The notes beneath the pieces were generated by a model, which saw nothing but the letters and a program-made list of their open reading frames with translations, was not told the DNA's origin and did no database searches. Of a DNA stretch of 64,000 nucleotides, positions 1-7,464 are shown piece by piece. Numbering within the stretch: the first letter of the stretch is position 1; each line of letters begins with the position of its first letter. The translations under genes and the position numbers were made by a program. The stretch spans positions 1,837,026 to 1,901,025 of the forward strand of contig NZ_CP113797.1 in assembly GCF_026802175.1 (NCBI RefSeq), given 5' to 3'. Source of the DNA: Thermocoleostomius sinensis A174 (GTDB taxonomy: Bacteria; Cyanobacteriota; Cyanobacteriia; Elainellales; Elainellaceae).

Positions 1-155
1 GGTTTAACCACAGATGGTGTCGCGACAAAGCTAGATTCTAATGACACCGCTTCATCTGCTTTAGCGACTTGTTCAGTAGAGAAAATGATGCTAGAAAAAA
101 ATCCAGTTAAATATAAAACCGATAAGAGTTGTGTTTGGTGATTAAATAATTTCAT
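1..155 (-). CDS. N-terminus of an exported protein, truncated by the window edge
   Basis: The reverse strand opens with ATG at 155 and stays open for 51 codons to the window edge. The first ~33 residues (MKLFNHQTQLLSVLYLTGFF, then a Ser/Ile/Phe-rich core and AKADE) look like a signal peptide: Lys and polar start, hydrophobic core, and a polar region with an AKA-type cleavage site. The following residues are Ser/Val-rich. The function cannot be read because the mature part lies outside the window. A secreted or outer-membrane protein is the only safe statement. Confidence 0.6.
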   Translation of the reverse strand, partial: MKLFNHQTQLLSVLYLTGFFSSIIFSTEQVAKADEAVSLESSFVATPSVVK

Positions 156-780
156 TCTCTTCACTCCGATCACACTCGAAAAATAAATAAAGCAAGTCAA
201 ACAAATGAAAGAACATCTAATAGCAATGGTTGAAATTTCAGCCCTTACTATTATTGATTTAAATTGATTTAAACAGCTTATTTTCTCTGTAATTTCAATC
301 AGAGCGATCGACAGAACGCAAAGAATGAAGGCTCTTTCCAGGCGAAATTCCTCTACAATCAAGCAGGGTTTGCCCTAGGTAAGCAGAGAAGCTGTGTGCC
401 TATTTAATTACTCGCTCGATCGTTATTCTACGATTTTTTATGAAACCCAATCGCTACAACTTTGGATAGAGTTTTCGTAAAGAAATAATAACAATTGCTT
501 TTAAAAGCATCATCCTGAACTGATCAAAGAGAATTCAGGAGGACAAATCGCCTTCAATAACCGCCCGCACGGACAGCCTAACAGTATTCTCCAACCACCT
601 TCCACCCTCTCGATCGGGTTGATTTGACGAGCACTGTAGAATGAATGAGAAGTATTTAACCCATATCTTCAGCAACCATGCAGCAGCAACCCCATCCATT
701 CTTGCCACTGATTCGTTCTAGGGTACAGACCCGCTCATGCATCCTTTGCTCATTAACGTCACGATTCAGGAGAGCCGATT
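156..780. other. Gene-poor region upstream of a decayed kinase
   Basis: This 625-base AT-rich stretch lies between the divergent partial gene and the kinase relic. From about 641 a second frame reads MNEKYLTHIFSNHAAATPS, meets a TAG at 719-721 and continues as DPLMHPLLINVTIQESRL to about 780. That could be the missing PAS-domain N-terminus of the kinase relic in another frame. Otherwise I see no conserved feature; promoters for the two divergent genes must lie here. Confidence 0.4.
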
Positions 781-1611
781 ATGCTGGAGAGCGTTTATTG
801 GTGTAAGGACGGAACACTGGTTCCCGTGGAGGCAAGTATTTGCTTGTTTGAATCAGGCGCTCGGTTACTAGAGTTAGCGGTTGTGCGTGATATTCGCGAT
901 CGGAAGCAAGCCGAACAGGCCATGTCTCGACTAGCCGAAATTGGGGAACTGGCAGCCATGATTGTTCATGAAGTGCGAAACCCCCTCACAATGGTACTAA
1001 TCCTCACAACGGTACTAATGGGGTTAACGAGTTTCTGTAATCTAAACTTGATAGATTTCGCTCAACAGCGACCCAGTTTAGCTCTAGAAGAAGCAGAGCG
1101 GTTAAAGCGATTGCTGAATGAAATGTTACTGTACACCCGCCATCAAGTTTTGCAATGTGCAGAACTTGAAATCAACGAATTTGTCACCGAAATGCTAGAA
1201 GCAGTTCGGAGTCTTCCAGCAATGATGAACCGCAAAATTGAATTAATTTCTACCCTGTCAGCAGCATGGATTTTAGGCGATCGCGATAAGTTAAGACAAA
1301 TATTCATTAATTTAATTAAGAATGCGGGTGAAGCAGTAGAAGATTGAGAAATCATTACTTGGCATATTGATTCTGATTGCACTACCAATCAAATTCTAAT
1401 TAGTGTTCGCAATAGCGGTAAACTAATTCCAGCAGAAATTTTAGCAAAACTAGGAACCCCGATTTTTACCGCAAAAGCAAACGGTAATGGATTGGGTTTG
1501 GCGATGGTGCGACGAATTGTAAAAGCTCATCAGGGTCAATTGTTGATCAATTCCGATGCCCGCACAGGAACAACCGTTCGAGTTCAGTTGCCACTGGTTC
1601 GATGGAAATAA
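781..1611 (+). pseudogene. Decayed PAS/histidine kinase with in-frame TGA
   Basis: The reading frame from 781 gives the end of a PAS domain with a PAC-like segment (YWCKDGTLVPVEA, then VVRDIRDRKQAEQ). It is followed by a HisKA domain with the H-box MIVHEVRNPLT and the start of a HATPase domain with N-box residues (FINLIKNAGEAVED). TGA at 1345-1347 then stops the frame. The same frame continues without shift through the rest of the HATPase, including the G-box GNGLGLAMVRRIVKAHQG, to TAA at 1609-1611. A tandem 18-bp duplication (984-1001 and 1002-1019) adds six residues just after the H-box. TAA at 754-756 lies upstream in this frame, so the N-terminus is missing or frameshifted. Several lesions point to a pseudogene; stop-codon readthrough is the less likely alternative. 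The 3' end overlaps the convergent GNAT gene by 28 bases. Confidence 0.75.
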
Positions 1612-2144
1612 AAATCTGCTGCATTTAGATAATAAAGCTCTAGTTCTTCGTTGTAATAACAGAATACTCTCCCCCCCGGTTGCATACGCAATCGCTGCAT
1701 CACCCGAATCGATGCCTGATTTTCGGGAATAGCCACCGCATAAATTACGGGCAACTTCAGTTGGTCAAATCCGTAGGTCAACGCTACCTGTCCTGCTTCT
1801 GTGGCATATCCCTGTCCCCAAGCAGTTCTCCGCAAATGCCAACCCACCTCATAATCCTGAGTCGGATTGTTGTTGTTGTCTGGCAACTGCTTCAACAACA
1901 CTCCTCCCACAATTTCCCCGATCGATTTGTCGATAATCGCCCAAGAGCCAGTGCCGTTGTTGAGGGCGGCATACTGCGTCCTGATTGTTTCCAGATATTG
2001 TTGCACGGCGGCAATGCTTGGTTCTGGCGGACGAATAAAGTGCATCACCTCTGGATCACCATAAATGGCGAAGGCTGGGGCGGCATCTTGCTCTGGCTGC
2101 CAAGGACGAATCAGCAGGCGATCAGTTTCAAAAGTTGGATTCAT
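1584..2144 (-). CDS. GNAT family N-acetyltransferase (RimJ/RimL type)
   Basis: The protein of ~186 residues starts MNPTFETDRLLIRPW, the typical opening of RimJ/RimL-like GNAT enzymes, which acetylate amino groups using acetyl-CoA. The acceptor cannot be deduced. The acetyl-CoA loop region is visible as RRTAWGQGYATEAGQV, followed by an NQASIRVMQRL helix typical of this subgroup. I prefer the ATG at 2144 over an upstream one at 2186, because 2144 has a GGTGA-like ribosome site and begins at the family start. With that start the gene lies 25 bases downstream of the LOG gene on the same strand, so the two are probably co-transcribed. The C-terminal codons overlap the kinase relic. Confidence 0.85.
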   Translation of the reverse strand: MNPTFETDRLLIRPWQPEQDAAPAFAIYGDPEVMHFIRPPEPSIAAVQQYLETIRTQYAALNNGTGSWAIIDKSIGEIVGGVLLKQLPDNNNNPTQDYEVGWHLRRTAWGQGYATEAGQVALTYGFDQLKLPVIYAVAIPENQASIRVMQRLRMQPGGRVFCYYNEELELYYLNAADFYFHRTSGN

Positions 2145-2169
2145 CGTCAATTCACCGCTATAGGCTGAG

Positions 2170-2763
2170 TTAGCGATCGCGTACATCTAATTTATCTAAA
2201 GCCCACTTGTCCAGTGTGAGAGGTTGAAAGGCAGCAAGTTCATCTAGTAATTCGCTAGGATCTGCGGCGTCTAGCACAAGCGATCGATGCATAGGGCGAA
2301 TAAACTGTTCGGCGGTAGCATGATCCAGCATAGACAACAGTAGATCGTAAAATCCAGCCACATTGAGTAACCCACAGGGTTTTTGATGAATGCCCAACTG
2401 CGTCCAGGTTAAAACTTCGCAAAATTCTTCAAACGTGCCATATCCACCGGGCATAGCGATAAAGCCATCCGCCAGATCCGCCATCAGCGCTTTGCGTTCG
2501 TGCATGGAGGACACTAGGTGTAACTGCGATAGTCCAGCATGGGCAACTTCTTTATCCGCCAATGCTTTTGGAATGACGCCGATCGCCTTTCCTCCAGCAG
2601 CCAACACCGCATCTGCAATGATTCCCATCAGCCCAACTCTGCCACCACCATAGACCAGTTCAATCTGCCGCTGCACCAACACCTGAGCCAAGGTTTGGGC
2701 AGATTGTTGATAGATCGATCGGGCCCCAACATTAGAACCACAAAACACACAAATTCGCTGCAT
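2170..2763 (-). CDS. LOG family (TIGR00730) Rossmann-fold protein
   Basis: The 197-residue protein has the LOG/YvdD signature: an N-terminal ICVFCGSN strand, YGGGRVGLMG, and the family motif MPGGYGTFEEF near residue 103. Proteins of this family are nucleoside 5'-monophosphate phosphoribohydrolases (cytokinin-activating in plants and some bacteria) and are often mis-annotated as lysine decarboxylases. The phosphoribohydrolase residues Arg (HERKA) and the PGGxGTxxE Glu are present. It is probably cytoplasmic and its substrate in cyanobacteria is not certain. It is the first gene of a likely pair with the GNAT gene. Confidence 0.9.
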   Translation of the reverse strand: MQRICVFCGSNVGARSIYQQSAQTLAQVLVQRQIELVYGGGRVGLMGIIADAVLAAGGKAIGVIPKALADKEVAHAGLSQLHLVSSMHERKALMADLADGFIAMPGGYGTFEEFCEVLTWTQLGIHQKPCGLLNVAGFYDLLLSMLDHATAEQFIRPMHRSLVLDAADPSELLDELAAFQPLTLDKWALDKLDVRDR

Positions 2764-2875
2764 GAATGGTTTTTACGCCAAGAACAAATCGCAGTTTAGC
2801 AAAGTACGAGTGGACCCACTTCATGCTGCTGAGTGATATGTCTGCCCGATCGCTGTACCCATGGGTCTGCTCTGT

Positions 2876-2906
2876 AAAAAAATTAAGGTGAGCACTGCCC
2901 ACCTTA
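2876..2906 (-). terminator. Rho-independent terminator of hemJ
   Basis: TAAGGTG (2884-2890) pairs with CACCTTA (2900-2906), with extra GCA/TGC pairing in the loop. Read on the minus strand, the hairpin is followed by seven T residues (2876-2882). It lies 42 bases past the hemJ stop, in the right orientation. Confidence 0.8.
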
Positions 2907-2947
2907 CCTGAAATTCATCAATAGCGATCGAGCGTTCCGGATAGGCG

Positions 2948-3541
2948 CTAAGAAGCTGAGCCTTCCATCTTGCTGACATCTGTATTCAAAGCCGCCTGCT
3001 TCTCTTGATCGAGTCGTCGCTTGCGCGCATAAAGCTGGATGATAGCCGCAAAGGCAACGATCATGCCCAACACGGCCCAAGCAGTAATATCTGTTGGCAA
3101 CTGATTTTTGAATACTGCTAGTAGCACAATCACCACTAGAAAAATGGTGGGAACTTCATTCAGTCCGCGTAGCTGCTGACTGCCCCAGGTAAATTTTCCT
3201 TGCTCCATCTGTTTGATCAGACGACCACAATAATGGTGATAGCCAACCAAAAGCGCCACTAACCCTAGCTTGGCATGAAGCCAGGGTTCTTTTAAAAGCT
3301 CAGGAGCCGTAATTAACATGGCGATCGCCATAATCACCGTGAACACCATGCCCGGTGTCATGATGATCTTATATAGCCGCTTCTCCATCAATTGATATTG
3401 CTGCTGAAGAATCGTGCGAGCGGGTTCGGGTTGCTCGTTGGCTTCCCTGTGATAGACAAATAAACGCCCAATATAAAACAATCCTGCAAACCAGGCGACC
3501 ACGCCTACTATATGAAATGCTTTGAACCAAAGGTAGTTCAT
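2948..3541 (-). CDS. hemJ: Protoporphyrinogen IX oxidase HemJ (UPF0093 family)
   Basis: The protein of ~197 residues matches the HemJ/UPF0093 family, which oxidises protoporphyrinogen IX to protoporphyrin IX in tetrapyrrole synthesis and is the usual enzyme of cyanobacteria. Visible features are the start MNYLWFKAFHIVGVVAWFAG with the conserved His10-like residue, and a second helix carrying YRxxEKRLYKIIMTPGM-like sequence. WLHAKLGLVALLVGYHHYCG and the LRGLNEVPTIFLVVIV helix follow, making four or five membrane segments in all. The start could be the ATG at 3541 (chosen, family-like) or 3550. A terminator follows directly, so this looks like a monocistronic unit. It feeds both heme and chlorophyll branches, as does chlP in this window. 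Confidence 0.92.
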   Translation of the reverse strand: MNYLWFKAFHIVGVVAWFAGLFYIGRLFVYHREANEQPEPARTILQQQYQLMEKRLYKIIMTPGMVFTVIMAIAMLITAPELLKEPWLHAKLGLVALLVGYHHYCGRLIKQMEQGKFTWGSQQLRGLNEVPTIFLVVIVLLAVFKNQLPTDITAWAVLGMIVAFAAIIQLYARKRRLDQEKQAALNTDVSKMEGSAS

Positions 3542-3841
3542 AGATTGCATCCTTTTGAATTCAGCCTCATTTTACCGAATTGCCAGCCGCTTGATGACAG
3601 CAGAAACCATGCAGGAAACAGGCAATGGGCGTCTGGAGTTACAACCCCAATGGCCCATTCCCGATTCCTGTTGCAATGTAATGGTAAGAAAACTTTAAAT
3701 TAAGGCGACGATCGACTGGCTCGAAGTAACAGCAGGCGAACCGTTTCAGTGACACACAGTTGAGCAGCTTCAGGCAATCATTGGGTTTAGGCAACGATTG
3801 TTCTGGAAATCATGGCTTGAGAATCAACAGCAGATTCTAGG

Positions 3842-4066
3842 TTAAACAGCGTGCTTGAACAATGTATCGAGATAGACTCGTGCAGCCCGACGATAACTGC
3901 GAGAGGCATCTGGGGTACTGCTGTTGCCATTTTGCAGCAAAAACAGCGATAACGCCGCACAAAACACCCGATCGTGATCCCAGTCAGGGTGAGTTTCAAG
4001 AAACCCCAACAGTGATTCATGAAGTTCCTCTGGAATTTCTGCCAAGATGCTGACGGTTGCGTTCAT
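3842..4066 (-). CDS. DUF2811 family small protein
   Basis: The 74-residue product begins MNATVSILAEIPEELHESLL and continues GFLETHPDWDHDRVFCAALS, which is the DUF2811 domain found almost only in cyanobacteria. Its function is unknown. I chose the ATG at 4066, which has an AGAGGTC ribosome site, rather than the longer frame from 4171, whose extra 35 residues look non-coding. The domain resembles short helical DNA- or partner-binding modules, but that is only an impression. It stands alone, 291 bases upstream of hemJ. Confidence 0.85.
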   Translation of the reverse strand: MNATVSILAEIPEELHESLLGFLETHPDWDHDRVFCAALSLFLLQNGNSSTPDASRSYRRAARVYLDTLFKHAV

Positions 4067-4578
4067 AAAAGACCTCTTGCGCTGATTTAAGAAAAGAAAA
4101 CAGGAAACAGGATCAACCCTCCTATGGCTGGTAAACGAGCGACTTTGCATTGGCGGCTCATAGTGTGGCACGGCCCTATTTGGAGCAAAAGTGAGTAACT
4201 TCAGAGAAGGACTCCAAACTTGGCTCCAAACGATAGGTCAACGCAAACACCGCAGCTAAAAGCAGCGCCATATCCATCTCGACTACATCCGATCGCCGTA
4301 CAGAAACCCTGTGGGGCAAACGGCAGCAAAGATCAAGGCGTGCTTCATAGGTTGGTCGCATCATTTTGGCTAGTAGGGGGCAAGGCTGTCAATGCTGGCA
4401 AATTATGGCACGCAGTTCGCACTTTGAATCACCTCACGAGAGAATAAGTCTTTCCGGTTCATTTTTGTTACATCTCTCAACGAAAACTCAGCACTGAGAG
4501 AGACCCTGGTTGCAACGATCGATAATCCCCAGATTCAAGAGCAAGTACCAGCGTCTACGGGAAGAATCGTCATTCGCC

Positions 4579-4651
4579 TGTGGAAAACCGAGGCAAATCC
4601 TGTGGAAAACAACAAAGAGCCTGTGGAAACTGTGTGGAATGTGTGGGAAAA
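4579..4651 (+). promoter_or_regulatory. Array of five DnaA-box-like TGTGGAAAA sites
   Basis: TGTGGAAAA occurs exactly at 4579-4587 and 4601-4609. The near-matches are TGTGGAAAC at 4622-4630, TGTGGAATG at 4633-4641 and TGTGGGAAAA at 4642-4651. All lie in one orientation with start spacings 22, 21, 11 and 9, close to whole helical turns. The reverse complement TTTTCCACA is the cyanobacterial DnaA-box consensus. An AT-rich tract follows. This could be (part of) a replication origin or a DnaA-regulated site; dnaN and dnaA are not in the window. Confidence 0.5.
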
Positions 4652-4816
4652 CCCTAGTTAATTGATAAAAAAGATTAAGATTTAGCCGGGTATCTGGTTA
4701 AACTTAGCTGAAAATGTTGTATAGACGCTGTTTGAGCGAAAAAGTCGTGAGGTATCGAGAGTCAATCAAGTCATCATTTCGTGATGATGGATGTGACACA
4801 GACTTGAGCTTTGACC

Positions 4817-4833
4817 TTGAGAATGATTCTCAA
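4817..4833. promoter_or_regulatory. Perfect Fur-box-like palindrome
   Basis: TTGAGAATGATTCTCAA is a perfect 8-1-8 inverted repeat and fits the classical 7-1-7 Fur operator pattern (TGANAATNATTNTCA). No recognisable iron gene follows directly. The nearest open frame is the 55-codon one at 4953. Confidence 0.55.
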
Positions 4834-5301
4834 ATAATTAATTCAATGGTATTGTAGGGATCTGCGAGGCTTCGTGCTAGTTCCCGTTAATCGAATTCCC
4901 ATTACCTAGAAACTAAGAACGCTGGAAATTACAGACCAGATTGGAGTTGTGTATGGGAAACCGCTCGTTGTGGAATGAACGCCCAATCTATGCCTTTATG
5001 GGTTCTTTGGCTCAAGATCGGTTTCAGAGTTGGGTGACACCATCTGTCATCTATCACACCAATCCTCACATCAAGCGCAGCATTCCCCTCAAGATCACGG
5101 CACTGGTTTCCCTCATTTGACTTAATCTGTGGCTAAACCAACTTCCTTGCCTTATCAACCGAAGGTAGACGGCAGGTGCTCACAGTGAGCAGCCTGTTTA
5201 GGAGTTGTTCTGATTTAATGGTTCGGCCTTGCGGCCATGAATGAGCGGGGTCGTTAAGCAAGCTCTATCTCACTTTCGTTGTTCGTCCCTACGGCTGGGT
5301 C

Positions 5302-6675
5302 ATGCATACTACCAATAGACATACTACGACTGAACGTCACAATCGTCACAAGCAATCTTCTCAAGCCCATTATGCTTCCATTGTTGAATCGTCGATCGCT
5401 CACAAACAGGGTGGCACGCGATCGATCGCTCAATCTCTGTCTCAATGTGATGAGAGGCTTGTGTCTACTGGACTGACAAGTGAGTTCACAAAGAGTCTTG
5501 AAAATTCTGCTGAGCAGGGTCGTTCTGGAGCGGTTAATCACAGCTTGATGAGCGACGCGCCACCTGACATCGCTAAATCTCAGTCAGAAGCTTCCCTGTT
5601 AAGGGCGGACAATCCTCAACAGATCTTGCCTGAACGACTTTTGTTTGATGTGATGCTGAAACGGTTTAAGCGTCCGGGACTATCTGCCACTCGATCGCCG
5701 TCGCCAAACCGATCGCGAAAATTAGCACCGCGAAAATTGGTGCAGAGATCCTCGAAGCGGAAACCCACCTCAAGGCAGCCGTTGCCGTTGCCACCCATTC
5801 AACATCACCATGCCCATGTCGCTGCTTGCCTAGCAGAGAACCATTGCCCGCTTCACGCACGGGCTGTCCTCAGTGTTGCGCTAGATGAATTTGACTACAG
5901 CGAAAATGGAACTCTATGGGGAGGAGAGTTTTTCTTGGCAAACTATCGGCATTGTCAGCGGGTGGGCACGTTTAAGCCTGTATCAGTATTGAATGCCGGG
6001 CAGACGCTCGATCGACCGTGGTGCAATACCTATTCTCATCTAATTGCTGCATTCGACTGGGAAGATTTGCAGGCGGTCTATGGCGATCTGGAACTACTGC
6101 AATTTTTGAATCAGCAACCCCGCTCGGTCCTCAGCCAATTGCTGATCCAGCGAGTTCAGGCTCCCTTGACTTCCTCGGTCAGTTGCTTGTTTGATGCAGT
6201 GGCAACGGCGATTGGCATTGGTCGCAGTCAGCCCATCTGCATGGGACACGGATCGCTGGCCCTGGCAGCCTTAGTTCAGCCAGAGCATTTAGACCAAGTG
6301 CAGGATTCGTCTTATCCGTTTGAACTGAAATACTTGGGACGAGATACGGCATTGCCCTATCTAGAATCCCGATCGATGTGGCAAGCCCTGCTAGAAGATT
6401 TACTGCAACACACCCCGACTGCACTCATGGCGGCTCGGTTTCATGTTGGCTTGTCGCAGGCGATCGGGCAGATGGTTGCACATTTGCAAGAGCAGTATGC
6501 CTTTCAGCAGGTGGCACTCACAGGCAAGGTGTTCCAAAATTCGGTTCTATTGCAGCAAGTAACGCAGTGTTTATCGCAGTTGGGATTAGCTGTTTTCACC
6601 CACCGGCTGTTTCCGTGTCGTCATGCTGATCTGTTGCTGGGACAGGTGGCCATTGCTACGGCTCGATTGGTTTAA
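5302..6675 (+). pseudogene. Degenerate HypF C-terminal (Kae1-like) domain
   Basis: From about residue 165 the 457-residue frame matches the Kae1-like carbamoyltransferase domain of HypF, the hydrogenase maturation protein that makes the cyanide ligands of NiFe sites. Visible are IQHHHAHVAACLAEN, NGTLWGGEFFLANYR, a CLFDAVATAIGI segment and VALTGKVFQN. HypF is about 750-800 residues with acylphosphatase, zinc-finger and YrdC domains before this; here the first ~165 residues are low-complexity and unrelated. Key residues are changed: LDG becomes LDE, LTGG becomes LTGK, and the NDGGLALGQ metal/nucleotide motif is HADLLLGQ. The frame is intact, but loss of these residues and domains suggests a non-functional relic or a re-purposed protein. 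No other hyp or hydrogenase gene is in the window. Confidence 0.7.
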
Positions 6676-6895
6676 GGAATGAGGAGTAGGGAATGGGGGA
6701 TAGGGAAGGTACATCCCACTTTCGTCTCTGTGTGGTTGTAGGGGATGCGCCAACCCTCAACTTCCACTTCCCAACCCCCGCTTGCAAAAACTGCAAACAA
6801 GCTAAAAATCTGTTGGTTGCTCGGCAATCGGTATTTAAATGGCTACTATGGGGTAGCGATTGAACGATCGCTCAATCGATCGAGGAGCATATCCG

Positions 6896-7252
6896 ATGAA
6901 TCCAACATTTCTTCCTCCAGAAGATTTACCGCCAACCAGTGGCTTTGAGCTTGACCAAAGGCTGCATCGTCAACTGGAGGAATCCATTACGAAGCGGTTT
7001 TATGAAGCGTGTGATGGAGTGATTCAAGGATTGCTTTGTCAGTGTCAATGGCATGTGACTACTCGCGCTCGGGCCCTGACGTTGGTATTGGCTTGCCCCA
7101 ATGCAGCCGTCAACTGGCGGGTGCTGAATAACCTCATTCCCTTGGCGAATCAACTGGCTCGTTTCTGCCCCAGTGCCAAAATTCGGGTGTGTCCTCCGGC
7201 TGAGATGGGTGTGCCGTTTGAGTTGTGGATTGACGAAATTGCTATCCTGTGA
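6896..7252 (+). CDS. Conserved-looking hypothetical protein
   Basis: A 118-residue soluble protein starts MNPTFLPPEDLPPTSGFELD and has a basic, mixed alpha/beta composition with no membrane segment. The ATG at 6896 has a good GAGGAG site at 6882-6887 and is preferred to the upstream frame start at 6860. The C-terminal half (LACPNAAVNWRVLNNLIPLA, then AKIRVCPPAEMGVPFELWID) resembles a small compact domain. I do not recognise the family. It lies between the HypF relic and the repeat protein with no overlap on either side. Confidence 0.65.
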   Translation: MNPTFLPPEDLPPTSGFELDQRLHRQLEESITKRFYEACDGVIQGLLCQCQWHVTTRARALTLVLACPNAAVNWRVLNNLIPLANQLARFCPSAKIRVCPPAEMGVPFELWIDEIAIL

Positions 7253-7464
7253 CCTCTCGACTTGACTGTAAGTTTGCTATCCTGATCACCGGAACATCCT
7301 GATTTGGCTTTTGCTTCTAGAGGATTACCAAAGAAGGTGACAAGCATCTAGGTTTTTGTTGTACTGTAGCGGTACTCTAAGAAATCTATGCTTGTGCTGA
7401 TGTCAATCGTGCGGTATTGGGAAGTAGAGTGTAGGATTACGGCATTGTCGTGGTGGAGTGAGGT

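Larger units (their letters stand above)
4067..5301. other. 1.2-kb gene-poor region with phased boxes and Fur-type palindrome
   Basis: No convincing gene fills this stretch. It holds the TGTGGAAAA array (4579-4651), an AT-rich run just after it (about 4658-4685), a perfect Fur-type palindrome (4817-4833), and a 55-codon open frame (4953-5120, MGNRSLWNERPIYAFMGSLA...) whose homology I do not recognise. A replication origin or a decayed locus are both possible. Confidence 0.5.

Noticed and set aside
4953-5120. 55-codon frame MGNRSLWNERPIYAFMGSLA... downstream of the Fur-type site
   Set aside because: It reads plausibly but has no recognised homology, no clear ribosome site and lies in a gene-poor region. 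It is mentioned but not called.
5302-5800. N-terminal 165 residues before the HypF domain as a separate domain
   Set aside because: The sequence is Ser/Arg/Pro-rich with no motif. It may be non-coding sequence read in frame, so it is described only as part of the relic.
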